Part shown: positions 46,201 to 57,505 of the stretch, in pieces
Numbering within the stretch: position 1 is the first letter of the stretch
How the letters are laid out: every line of letters starts with the position of its first letter
NCBI GenBank assembly: GCA_001584585.1
Contig: LSYV01000007.1
Coordinates: 1,761,976 to 1,825,975 of the forward strand
Reading direction: 5' to 3'
DNA length: 64,000 bases
From: Gonium pectorale
Taxonomy: Eukaryota > Chlorophyta > Chlorophyceae > Chlamydomonadales > Volvocaceae
Made by a program: the position numbers and the translations under genes
The notes under the pieces: model-generated
What the model was told of the DNA's origin: nothing
Seen by the model: the letters and a program-made list of their open reading frames with translations, nothing else
Database searches by the model: none

Positions 46201-49200
46201 CCCTGAGCGGCCTGCCGCTGGCGCCGGCGGTTGGCACGCTGCTGGAGGTGTCCTCCTCCACCACCTTTAAGACCCAGTCGGAGCTGGCGGACCAGGCACT
46301 GGCGAGTGAGTCGGGTCCTGCGCTTTGGGCAGCGGGCGGTCTGGGCCCTGTGCAGTCAACTCACGAGCCACCCTAATCGCGATCCGCCGCGTGCAGCCCC
46401 AACGTACTGCAAGGCGTGTTCATGAGCGGTTCACTTCCGGAGGAAGTTGTAGAGCAAACGACGCCACGCACGTGGCGCTTGGCGGTCGCGGGTTAGGCTG
46501 GCGCCCGGACTCCTGCATTGCACCCTACTGCCATTCCGGCTTGCCGCCCCTCGCCCCGGCCTTGCCTTCACCTTTTGCCCTCCTCGCCCTCACCCCTAAC
46601 GCTGGGTGCAGCGCTGATCCGCGGCATTGACAACTTCCAGACGCTCGCGGGTCTGCCCTACCAGCCCACTCCTCTAATTAACCGGTGGCTGCCCTGGGTG
46701 GAGCTGTTTATTGGTGAGAGGGGCATCCGGGAGTCATTATCGGGCTTGGGCTTGGAGAGTTGGAGGGTTGGCCATTGGAACACATGGGGAATGCTTGAGC
46801 TGCCTCGGTGAGGATTCTGAAGGAGTGCATGGTTTTACGGCGGTTGGGGAGCCTTGGCCGAATGCTGCACCAGCTGTCGTGTACCGCAAATGGCAATGAC
46901 GCGCTTTCGGCCGATTTTGGGCGCAGCCCACGCGGTGATGCCCATTGCCGGTGCGGCGCCGCCAAGGAAAACCTAAGCTCTTTCATGTGCGTGCCACGGC
47001 CGCGCAGGCGGAAGCGACTTCGTGTTCTATAATTTCGTGTGGCCGGGCAAGATCGTAAGCTACGCGCTGCAGGTTGCGGTGAGTGACGCGGGTTCGTTGT
47101 TTTCCGGTCGTGCATCGGGACTGGCGCGCCTGCGTTACTGTGCACGGGCCTCAGGAGAGCCGCGACCCATGCAGCTGCGGGGCCGAACCCCGCACTCAGC
47201 GCCTGTCGTGTCTGCCCCTTCTTTGCCGTCCGCGTAGCTAGCCGTGAGGATGCGCGAGGCTATGAACTCCCGCCCCGCCAACACCACCACTGGCGGCAAC
47301 ATGACCATGGCCAGCGGTGCCAGCAGCGCCGGTGGCAGCAGCGGAAGCAGTGCCACCGGGTCTGCGAGCAGCAACAACGCAGCCGAGGAGGAGTGCAACA
47401 ACGATGCTTCCGTGTACGACCAGGGCAACCCGCGCGGCCAGATAGGTGCGCGGACGGGGAAATGCTTGGGCGAGCATCGTGCCCGAAATGCATGCCCCCC
47501 CGAAGGTGGCCCCACCCGTAACCGACTGCATTCGTCACACACATGCGGCGCGCCCCTCCACATTGGGCCGACGCGGGTGCCCGACCCTTCAACGGGCCAG
47601 TGAACCGTTGGCAGCTTCGCGCCGTGTTCATCATACCCTGGTTGCACCGTGTATGCAACGTACTTTCCGTACTGGGTCCTTGTGCACTACCCTAATGGAT
47701 AGCCTGCCCGCCGCACGTGCTACCCTCCTGCCCACGCTGACCTGCTCCTCTAACACAGCACGCCCGTGCCGTACTCGTAATGCTGTGCTGCAGACGGTCC
47801 GAACGGCCCCGTGGAGATTGACAAACAGCTCCTGCTGGATGAGATGTGCGATGTGGCGGTTGGCGGTTCCAGTTGGCTCTTCAGCCCGGTTCCGGACAGG
47901 GAACCCAGCGGCCGCGGCAGCGCCGGTGCCGGTCTGGAGCCCGTCGAGGACGGTGACGAGCAGTCGTCCCTCAACCCCTCTCTGCAGCTCGCCCGCGACG
48001 TGTCTTGGTTCCCCACCGTCAGCACCGGCGGCGACGGGCCCCTAAACTTCGCAGCCAGAGGTCCGGGCGCGCTGACCGCGGAGGGCCAACGGCTGTACGA
48101 GCAAGCGCAGGTCAGTCAAGACAGCCACACCTGCCGCACTTCAGCCAACCATTATGTGGCTCGCGCAGTGTTGTTTCTTTGTTCGTATTTTACATGCAGT
48201 CCGTGTTGTGCGTTAAGCTATCACCTTCCGTTTTAGCATTTGCAGGCATGCAAGTGCACATGCAGGCCGCTTCGCCGCTTCCAGCCCGCACTACACCGTG
48301 TTATTGGTTGCTTGTGTCACCGGTGCTACGCGCCAACACCCTCCAATCGGACAGGAGGCGGCCCGCCGGCGAGTCCTTGAGCGCCTGGACGAGGACCCCG
48401 ACCGGCCCGACCCTGCATTCCTGGACTCGGTGATGCTGGACCTTGAAAATGTGGGTTCGGACCATGGGCCAGGTGGTGATGTTGTTCGGTCGAGACGGGT
48501 ATGGGGAAGAGGGAGGGTCTCGTCATCACTGCAGCAAGCATCGATAGATGTCCTGCTACCGTACTCCTGTTGGGAATGGATTGAGGCAAGCACCCCCTGA
48601 CCCCTTGCTTGGGCACTTCACAGCCGGACGACAGAAGCCAGTGCACCAATGTCCACTGCGGACCGCACGACGGGGCATGGGGATCTGAGTGGCGGCGCCA
48701 CAAGTGCTGGCAATGCAGCAGCAACCCTCAGGCAGCGCATAGGTACACCAATGCCAACAACAACAAAAATAACAAAAATAACAAATATAACAAATATAAC
48801 AAAATAACTTAGCCCCTGCACCAATCAATAGCGCAGTTGCGGCTGCGTGCTAGCGTGCATGGCTGTGTCCCGGGGCGCACAATCGTGGTTCCAGCCATCC
48901 TCGCTGATCAGGAGANNNNNNNNNNNNNNNNNNNNGCCGCGCATGGATGCCGCTTTTACGGACTTCGTCGCGCCTCGTCCACTTTCGACAGTCACATCAT
49001 CTATGCACTCACCTTTCGCCATATCGGCACAGACAACGCTCTAGCAGACCATCGCTACCTAAGACTGCCCGAACCGCTGGAACAGCTACGCCCGGGCCAT
49101 CGTTTGACACTAGTCAACATATTTTTCAATGATCTTCTAACGTATGTAAAGTCGTCCAGTTCGTCACTGGTCGCCCAGCCTTCAAAACTTGATTTTGTGC

Positions 49201-52200
49201 CCGATGTCGCTCTGATCTTCGCCCCCCCCCCCCTTGGTTCTTCAGTAGGGCTTAATATTTGCGACCACCTCATGTTGATCGGCTGCCGCGGGAGGGCCCC
49301 GTTGCGCCAAATTGATATGCGTTCAGCCGTACATGTTATGCACAGGTATTGATTGGTTAACAAAAACACCACCTGGCACCAGATATGTACGCATGTACCT
49401 CGAGAACCGAGGCAAGCGTCTTTACCGGGCCGTCTGCGAACCGGCCCGTCTCCGTTACAACTGCCTTTGCGCCCCCCTTTCGATCCCTTGTGACGCAGGG
49501 CATGACCCTCGATGAGCTCAACAGGGCGTTCGACAACCGCTTGCAGGTGGTTTAGGAGATGCGGGCACGTCTGCGCTCTGCCGGATTGGTCTAAACGCCA
49601 GCAGCCGGGCCTCGGCGTGCCGTACCAGGGGGCGGCCGCTGTGACGCGGCTGGACATGTATGGTGATGGCTGCATCACCCCATCTGCATTCCATTCTCTT
49701 AGCCGTCGGTGCGTCCGTCGTCGGCGCTGGCCAGAATGCATGGAGCCAGTCGTGAGGCCAGTGTTGACACGTCAGGCGCGGGTGTTCGCCGCGAACTTCA
49801 CTGTCGGCAGCTGCCCCGGATCTGAGCTGCCAGTGCCCCACTCCTCCGCCCTTCGATCCCTCGGCTTTAGGTCCTGGTGGACCGGTCGGGTGCGGTGGCC
49901 GCCACATTGAGCAACCTCGCCGACAACCCCCGGCTAGTCCGCGCGGGAGGAGAGAATGCTCGGATGGCGGCTCAGGCGCTCTCGGCCGGCGCCGACACGT
50001 ACCGCCAGGTCCTGCAGGTACGACAGCGCACGTACAGACGTACCATTGTACGGCACGAGTATGGAGCGAGAAAAGTGGGAGGTTGAGCACGGCAGGAACT
50101 TGTGCATGCGTGCCTATGTGCCCAAGCGTTGGGCCTGCCTTGCTTCTACCTTCTTCTATGCACATTTACTGCCGCCGACAGCTCCCGTTCCTAGGCGCCC
50201 TCATGCCTTGTGGCCAAGGCACGCCACTTTTCACGGCGTACTGCAAGCAGCACATTGTATTACGTGGCTTGAAGTAAGGGACGTCCTTGATAGGCCCCCC
50301 CCCCGCGGTTCGCCACGGGCAAAGGTCCAGTTTTTCGGTGTGCTGCCGGCCGCAGCAATTCCCTCCACCGCCACCGGGCACTCTCCGCGTATCACGATTC
50401 TTGCTGGCGCTGTCCTGTTTGCCTAGCTTGCATCAGGTGATGGCCCGCCGATGCCCCTGAGTGCGGTGTGGCTCGTAAGCCGCATGTAAAATGACACCGC
50501 GCGAGGGCGCCTGGACCCCGTCGCTGTCTCTTAGGCAAGGGCAGTAACCTACCGCGGTGTGGCCTCCGCTCGCTGCCTGCCGCCATCCGCTGTACGTAGG
50601 CCGGCCAGGACGGCCTCCGGAAGATCAGCCCGGCGGACCTCCGTAACTTCACGCGCGCCATACTCAACGGCTCTCTCACCAACGCCGAGCGCAACTTCCG
50701 TAGGTGCCGTCCCTCGGCAGCTCGTGTGCGTGTGTGTGCCCCGTTCCCGTTCCCGTCCTGTCCGGTGTGGTCCGTTGGTTTGCTGGCGAGGCAGTGGGTC
50801 CTCATCATGCTGCGATAGGTGTATGCGGGCAGCAGCCGGCCAAGGCCGAGTAGCAAGCATGCTCACTGCGTGCGCCTCATCCGCCCGACGCGCCGTTTGT
50901 CAAGTTCGCCGGACACTTGGGCCGCTGAACTGAACCCGTGCTGACGCTTGCCGTTCGCCATCGCCCGCCCTCGACGCTTCGTTGGCACCGTCGCCCCGTT
51001 CTTCCGCCTTGCTCAACAGTCCGCCGGTGAGCCCTGGGGGATGATTCCACACTGTGAAACGTGTGTGGCGTCCAGTGCTGGGCTCCTTGTGAACACGTGT
51101 ACTTCCCTGATCTGGCTAATCGACGGTACTAAGACCTGCTGATTGCGCCTGCCTGGCGCGGTCTTTCGGTGTCCACACATGCGCGTATCACGCCGTTACA
51201 ACGCCTCAACTCTCACGCTGTACATGCGCGCTCTCGTTGGCCTGGCCGCAACGCACCCCGAGAAACAATGCCCAAGCGTTCCTAGCATTGCTCCTTCTTG
51301 CTTGCTAGCACGCTTGTTAGGTTGACAGCACTATCCAGCAAATCCGTCACCCAACCAAAACGTGCCTTCACCACCCGGGGACGCCCTGCTGCAGGTTTGA
51401 GTGGAGGCTCAACACCATCCGCCTCATCTTCCGCTTCGCCGCCACCGACGGACCCGTCGTGGTGTTCCAGCAATTCCTGTACCAGCTGTCTGACGTGCGA
51501 ACTATCAACAGCACGGCCACAGCGCTTGCGGTACGGCGACCAGAATCGTGCATGCAGCTGAAAGCCCGGGGCAGGGCGGTCGCGGTCTGGATGCTTCCAT
51601 GGGTCTTGGGCACGAAAATGGCATCCCACCCTCGGCTTGCTGTTGCCTCGACCTCCGTCACCACACGTTTCTACCCACACCCACCTAACCGCACACCCGC
51701 GCACCTGAGGCTTGCCTCCCTTCTCGCTTGCCCTCATGCCTACGCGGCATGACGCCATCTAAGCGCTCGTCCAACAGGGACCACATCCCTTAATTACTAA
51801 GTCAAACCACCAACGCCCAACGCCTTTTCCAACTGCCATCGCTTCCATCGCTCCCCAGAGGCTAGCCGCCGCATCGAGCGGCAACAGCACTGCCAACCGC
51901 AGGGGCCCAGGCGCCAACAAGCCCCAACAGAACAGGCCGGGCCGTGTGCGCTCCGGCGATGACGCAGACTACCTGGCATCGCCTCTGCCGGAGGAATCTT
52001 TGCCGGATGAGCCATTGCCGGGGGCGGAGGATCCGTCGGACCTGCTGCAGGAGATGGACCCCGATGTAGTGGCCGCACTTATCGAACGCGGGGGCACAGA
52101 GGGCGGTCGGCGGCTGCTGCAGGGTGGGCTTGAGGCAGCGGAGTTGGAAGACGAGCATGAGGAGGTGGAGGAGGAGGACGACGACGTTATGGAGGAGACG

Positions 52201-52830
52201 CCGGGTACGTACCCGGGTGCGCGTGTAGATGTGATTCGCTCGTATTCGCTTTCTCGTGTTTTTCTTCTCTTATGCTTGCATGGGGAGATTCACGCCTGCG
52301 ACCACGTGCGGCTGTTTTGCAGGGCAGAGGCTGAGCGGATGTGTCCAAGTCCCTAGATTCGGTTACGGGCCAACGCCCTGAGTCCACCGTTTCCCGCCCA
52401 CCTGCATGCGGCGGCGGCCCCCATCCGCCTCCGCGCCCCTGCTTGCATCCTGACACCTGCCAAGTCGCCCGCCTTGTGCCTTTTTGTACTGCCTCGACTG
52501 GACTGCAGATGAGTGGTTTGCGCGGGTGGTGCGGGAGGCGGAGGAGGACGCTGCAAAGATCTTCAAGCGTATCCCTATCGACAAGGCGGCAGGTGCGTGC
52601 GTGAGTGTGTTCGTGCACTTGCCATCGTACGTCCATGTGTGGGCAGAGCATGAGCTATGGGGTGCACTGATGCCCCCCACCCACCAGCACCACATTCAGC
52701 GTCGGAGGCCCCCGCCTTGCCAGTTGCTGGTCCAAGAAGGGCATAACCCGTTTAAACCCTCCTGACCAGTAACGAAATCTCCACCCATGAATTCTGCCGC
52801 CCAGGCCTGGACCGCATCGTGAGCGGCTGA
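43269..52830 (+). CDS. Gene C: secreted P-domain-like protein (about 20 exons, roughly 910 aa; one junction unresolved)
   Basis: Exons: 43269-43382, 43609-43761, 44673-44887, 45379-45474, 45740-45824, 45976-46068, 46125-46305, 46612-46713, 47008-47078, 47238-47445, 47794-48110, 48355-48450, 48624-48742, 49499-49546, 49871-50017, 50600-50703, 51395-51530, 51859-52204, 52509-52592, 52805-52830. The first exon encodes a signal peptide (basic start, FLTPLLLLLLAP core, AEASQ cleavage region). A P-domain-like module follows (about residues 45-205), then an Asn/Ser/Gly-rich linker, a Cys/His/Trp-rich exon (48624-48742), and an acidic region (51859-52204). Phase is consistent except between exons 13 (ends phase 2) and 14 (starts phase 0), where a 20-N gap lies; an exon is probably missing. 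No catalytic triad of a subtilase is visible. The end of exon 6 (46068) is chosen by phase only. Extracellular location is well supported; function is unknown. Confidence 0.7.
43609..45824 (+). other. P/Homo B-like domain of gene C
   Basis: Exons 2-5. The order of features follows the P-domain of proprotein convertases and bacterial subtilases: an SVEVRDLSLKHPRVGALL strand pair, an IALYWVP strand (usual LxSPxGT position), a DLTGTFRPASTLSVF segment (usual tGtyrPxexLsaF), GRWVLRIADMG (usual GxWtLrVxD) and FGSWTLVLC (usual sWsLtl). In known proteins this domain stabilises an adjacent protease. Here it sits directly after the signal peptide without one, so it may act as a binding module. Confidence 0.65.
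43851..43916. repeat. Minisatellite in intron 2 of gene C
   Basis: Three tandem copies of a roughly 19 to 21-base unit (CACATGCGGGCAGGGGGGG), varying in the length of the G run. Confidence 0.9.
48752..48808. repeat. AACAAA / AACAAATAT microsatellite
   Basis: A short A-rich array of AACAAC, AACAAAAAT and AACAAATAT units in the intron after exon 13 of gene C. It stands out against GC-rich surroundings. If the exon 13 donor at 48743 is not used, the frame reads through it to a stop at 48810. Confidence 0.85.
48916..48935. other. Assembly gap (20 N) inside gene C
   Basis: Run of N between exons 13 and 14 of gene C. The true length is unknown and it may hide coding sequence, since the phases of the flanking exons do not match. 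Confidence 0.99.
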
Positions 52831-53555
52831 CAGGGTAGCCACTGTTCGGAGGCTGGACGGCTCTGGGTTTGGGTGCCGGTATACGTTGTCAGGCGGGGGC
52901 GGGGGGCGGGATTTTAAGCCCCCAAACTAATCCACAAGTGCGGTACGGTACAGTATGGGCAGGCAGTAGAACACATCGGCCCACCTGCCTCCATAGGCAG
53001 CAGGTGGACAGAGGCAGGTGCCGCGCAGAGCCGTTATGCTGGTTAACGGCATGTTATGCCGCAGCCGCGCCGTTCACTCGTAAAGTGCAGGCGCTAGGGC
53101 TGGTGTTCTTCCAAAGCTTAGCCGGGGCTAAGTGCTGCACACACCTCACACACTCAGGAGGTTGACAACTCCTGTGGAGCCGTTGTGGGACCCCTTCGAC
53201 CTGTCCGTGCAGTCAATGAAAGTCATGTCGTGCTGTAGGCTCCGTGGCCTGCTACCCCAAGAGTCGTATAGCCTTTCCTTCGGGCAGTGCTGTCGTTATA
53301 TAGCGACACAGTGCTATGCGCACATGTTCGTGGGTACAAAAACGTGCGCACACGTTCGGGTGGCATAAGCCTGAGTGCATATGAATTCCATGATACGGCT
53401 ACGGATTCTGCCTGGGCCTTCCTTGGGCAGCTCGTACAGTGAGGCGGTGAGCCAGTTTACTTATGGCTGACTACACTGAGAGCGCATGCACGGGCAAGAA
53501 CTCTCGCCCGTACATCCAACCGACGATGCCTGTGCCAGACCCACATTGTCATCGT

Positions 53556-53560
53556 TGTAA
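53556..53560 (+). terminator. Candidate polyadenylation signal of gene C
   Basis: First clear TGTAA on the plus strand after the gene C stop, giving a 3' untranslated region of about 740 bases, in the usual range for volvocine genes. Confidence 0.4.
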
Positions 53561-53729
53561 TGCCGGCTACTCGTGACCACCAGGTACGAATATGTTGCAT
53601 GCCGATTGTGGACCGGCTCTACGGATAATAAGCGTGAGCCAGCGACGTACAGGACGCAGCAGCGCGCGCACGCCCCCTATTGCCGCACTTGCATGCGGCA
53701 TGCATGCGCCGGGACCTGACAGCTGAGCG

Positions 53730-53734
53730 TTACA
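53730..53734 (-). terminator. Candidate polyadenylation signal of gene D
   Basis: TGTAA on the minus strand, about 390 bases after the gene D stop codon. The two convergent signals of C and D lie about 170 bases apart, so the transcripts would be separate or overlap slightly. Confidence 0.4.
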
Positions 53735-54126
53735 GTACGTAGCTGAGAGGGTTATTACCGAGTAAAGCGAGCTCCAAGTATGATTCTTTTGTATAAATGT
53801 CCCACCGCTACCGCCAGCACCCAAGCCCGACTCCAACACGTATTGCTGCTCGCTGCAGCCGCCGCCGCCGCCGCACGCCTACCCGCTCAGCCGTCGGCTG
53901 TCACCTGCTCATGACAACGGCAGGCCGCTCAGCCTAAGCTTCATCGGGCCGAAAACCAGTAACGCACACGGACGCTACGCCCCGTTCCGCATCAGTCCAA
54001 AAACGCAATGTAGACATTCAGAAACGAGCAACCAATGACCCATCCAACACTGGAGCAGGCGCTCACGTGCGCACAGGCTGCATATGGCATTGTCCGACAC
54101 ACGTCAATCCTGCATCCCTCGTCACC

Positions 54127-55859
54127 TCACCCCGTGCCGGTGGGCACGGAGCCGCCGCCAATGGGCTGCGAGATTTGGTTCGTGCCTCCGAACGTGCCGC
54201 TGGTGGTAGCGGTCGGCAGCACCGCCGGACCCGCTGCCGACAGAGAGGGAGCGCCCGGCAGACTGCTGGCGCCTGTACAGCGGTGGGTGGTAGCGGGGGG
54301 AGGGGTGCTGGCTTGGTCTATTGGTCAAAGACGATTACAAAGGGTTGCGGAAGTGGCACGCTTGCAGCCTGGCACACGTTCATACCGTACTTCTTAGGGC
54401 CTGCTATTCGGTTCTCACCTCCGAACGTCGATTGGGTGGTTTCTGGGCTGAGACCGGCGGTGAGGACTGGGGCCGGCGGCGGGCAATGGGGCGGCGGTAA
54501 TGAAACGGTCATTGACAACGATGACATTGCAACTGCACAGTTTGTTCTGACAGTTGAAAACCCGTTGATCTGTGCTGTCAGGCGCTGATGGCGGCGCAGT
54601 CGTGTCGAGGCAGCGGCAGAATCGACACATACGGCAAACTTGACGTGCCCCGGGTCTGGGAAGTAACACTCTTACATTACATGTTCGTGGCAGGGTTCTC
54701 GCTCCCATGTACCCGCTATCACATGCTTCGGAAACGGCAAGCGGTGAAGAGTCAGTCCCCAACGCGGAGGGCCTCCTGTTACCCTGCCTCACCGCTGGGT
54801 CGACCCCACTCACCAGGCGAGCTTTCGTCAGCGTACTCATACTCTTCAACCGGTGCAGGGGCAGGCGCGGGGGCGGGGGCGGGCGCAGCCGCGGGCTTCC
54901 CCGAGGGCTTTGGCTCTCCAACAACCACCGTCCGAGTCGCCAGCCTGCCAACAATTCGCCGCGGTCAAGGTTAGGTGTCAGTGCGGCGAGGGGCTGCTAA
55001 AATGAGGAGAGAACGCACCGACAACGTTCCGAGCACGTCTTTACTGCAAGCGGCGGCGAGATGGCACATGGCCGACGTGACACTATGCTGCGTCGGTACG
55101 ACAGCACCCGACGGCGTAGCCGAAGTGTTCGATAGGGGAGTAGGTACAACGCGGGAACAAGCCTCCTCACCTTCCAGCATACTTGATGGTGGTGGAGCAT
55201 GTCACGATGCCCAGCGGACACAGCGAGGACAGACCGCCGCCGGGCGACAGCAGGCGGCGCGGGATCCCGCTCATGGCAGCCATGGCGCGCCACACGCCGC
55301 CGCGGGCGGCGCCAGCAGCCGCCGTGGGCTCCGCCTGCAGCGCAATGCCGATGGCGCTGTCACCTGCCAGGGGAGGAGAGTCCATGCGGCTGGACGTCAG
55401 TCGACTGCGGAAGCCCGGAAGGGCAAGCGGCTGGAGGATCGGTACGGTTGATAGCGTGTGCGGCGCTATGCCAGGTCGCCCGCGCCATTGGGCGCCATTG
55501 GGCTTTGGGTGCATTTCTCTTCGCAGCTCCCATGGCGTCTGTCAAGACAGCAGACATCCCGCGCTATTAAAGAGAGACGGCGTGTCCTGGACCTTATGGC
55601 TCGTGAGGACACCCGCCTTGAGGCGGATGTAACATAACATAACATACGCCATGGCCCGCAGCACGAGCAGCGTGCCTCCAGTCCTATATTCCTCCGGCCC
55701 TCTGTGTCCCTCTAATGCGAACCTACCTTCCATCGCCCCTGAAGCCAGAGCAGCTCCCAGCGCAAGGAGACCCAGCGACCATCGCAGCCGCGGCAGCCAT
55801 CGCCCAGACAAGTTGGCCATTCCCTGAGTCAGACGACACGCTGTGTGCTGAATGCGCAA
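54127..55859 (-). CDS. Gene D: small secreted Pro/Ala-rich protein, unknown (5 exons, 238 aa)
   Basis: Minus-strand exons in order: 55859-55727, 55363-55171, 54944-54814, 54532-54419, 54272-54127. All four introns have GT donors and AG acceptors with matching phases, which is unlikely by chance. The N-terminus has a likely signal peptide (basic RWLPRLRW, then LGLLALGAALASG). The start could be the ATG at 55859 or the in-frame one at 55820. The middle has small Ala/Gly-rich strands and three Cys. Then comes an (AP)-rich stretch followed by EEYEYADESSP, a Pro-rich part, and a Gly/Ser/Thr-rich tail where TFGG occurs twice (QSTFGG and SGTFGGTN). No family is recognised. Composition suggests a cell-wall or matrix polypeptide, but that is a guess from composition only. 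Upstream exons cannot be excluded. Confidence 0.5.
55607..55646. repeat. Short dispersed element with CCGCCT hairpin, copy 2
   Basis: Inverse-oriented match of 22536-22580, in intron 1 of gene D. It reads GGACACCCGCCTTGAGGCGG followed by ATGTAACATAACATAACATA. Confidence 0.6.
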
Positions 55860-57505
55860 AGCTACAAGACGCTGCGGCGACTGGTCGGCACCGCCTTAAC
55901 GTCGTGCCGGGTACTGGTTGAAGGGCGACGTTTGATGAGATGGATGGCTCGCGGAGGAACGGAGGAAGGGATGTGAACTTCCGAGTGCAGCAGGGCGCCC
56001 TTTTGTGGGGGGTGCTCCGGCTGGTTGTTGCATGCAACCGACATCAACTGCTGCGGGCAACTGATAGCTGACGGGCGGCAGATTGACAGCTGCAGCTTTC
56101 ATGCTTGCAGCTTTCTTGCTGTCGGGAGCACAGTGAACTGCCAACCAGATATCAAAGACCATAAAGCGAGGTCGGCCTCCCGGCTGACCCATGGGTCACT
56201 CAGCAAAGCAAACCGGCCGTGCGTCCCGTGCGTCCCTTCCACCAACCCACCTCACCACCGCTCAAATTAGACACAGCGATATGGAGCGAGGTTCCTTCCC
56301 AGCCAGCTGGGGCACAAGGCACGGGGCACGCATCATGCATTGGCGTACGGCAGCAGAGGATGAGCACGCTTGAGCAATGAGCATACTCCGCGACGGCAGC
56401 AGCAACTGAGAACCGACCATATATGTTGGCTCGATGATCTCCTTACACCACCCAAGGCGTCCTCCTGCGGATCTAAGAATTTTTTTCTGCGTGCAGCTGA
56501 TTTGGGAACTGTGGAGCTGGGCATGTGTGTTTGAACTGGACTGGGGTGCTTGGCACGGCTTTTGATATGGCTGCTACGGGAGTGGCAAAGCTGGAAACCC
56601 CTGTTCATGCGCTGAAGTCCCTGCGGTACCGTCGGGCCTTTGAAGGGCATCTTGTGTCAGCCCGCCTGCGTCACGCTGCCCAACATACGCCCTCCTACCT
56701 CTGCAGTTGCGCAGTGTGTTGTGTCGTGGTGAAACGTGCGCAGCGACATGGGCGTGACACTCAGTCTGCTGCCGCACGCCGCCGCTTGGGAGGACCCAAG
56801 CAGACATTGTCCGAGTAGCGATACACGCCTGCACCGCTGATACCTTGCAGGGCGCAGCGCCCATGACAAGGCACGCTTACATCTCGAAGCCTTTCATGCC
56901 GTACACAAACATTACTTCACCCCTGCAGTGCGCGCTTGCGCGTAGACTCGTCAAAGACCAGCGTGACCCCAGCAACGACGCGAACAGCAAACCATGCCAA
57001 CGCATCACCTGGTTTCATAGTCGACGGTGTGTTCGATATCGAGCACAAAACCAGACCACAGCAAACCATATCAAGCCAAACCGAGAGCGAAGCGTTGCCA
57101 ACGCTGCCCACCTGCTTGCGGAGCCTGCTAGCTGTTCCCTGCAAAACTATGGACACCAGGATCATCCGTGCTACCCACCCCAGCCACAGTAGCGGTTTGC
57201 ACTTTGCACCCCGTGTGTCTGTTGCTCCTCGCCTGACCGGACACACCCGCCCAAAGCCAGGGCAACTTTGCGGCAAGTTCATCAGGAGCCGCCGGGCATT
57301 ACTGAATGGAACGGAGCTGAAACAATATCTACTCTAGAACGATTGCAGTATAAACGCCGTGCCTGCCCAGATTCTGAGCGCGCGGGGATCCTCACCGCCC
57401 ATCCACGCACACGACTGCTGCGCACTGCAGGGCCACCACGCCCCGGGTGGCCAGCCAAAAGCTATCCCCTGGCCGCGCCCCGGGGCCGACGCCACGACAA
57501 GTACT
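55860..57505. other. Region between gene D and the NO66-like gene
   Basis: Contains the 5' flank of gene D and the 3' untranslated region of the NO66-like gene, both on minus. TTACA at 56877-56881 (TGTAA on minus) would give a 3' untranslated region of about 630 bases. A 133-codon plus-strand frame at 56936-57337 lacks splice or domain support. Confidence 0.45.
56877..56881 (-). terminator. Candidate polyadenylation signal of the NO66-like gene
   Basis: TGTAA on the minus strand about 630 bases downstream of the stop at 57506. Another TTACA lies near 56444. Confidence 0.35.

Larger units (their letters stand above)
52831..54126. other. Convergent 3' region between genes C and D
   Basis: Genes C (+) and D (-) end toward each other here. 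Candidate polyadenylation motifs are TGTAA at 53556-53560 on plus for gene C and TTACA at 53730-53734 (TGTAA on minus) for gene D. A small hairpin with TGTCG/CGACA arms around TATATA lies at about 53290-53310. No other gene was seen. Confidence 0.5.

Noticed and set aside
54035..54588. Two plus-strand frames (120 and 173 codons) opposite gene D
   Set aside because: The minus strand gives a phase-consistent five-exon chain with a signal peptide, while these frames do not connect to any plus-strand exons.
56936..57337. 133-codon plus-strand frame
   Set aside because: It lies in the likely 3' untranslated region of the NO66-like gene, with no domain, signal peptide or splice support.
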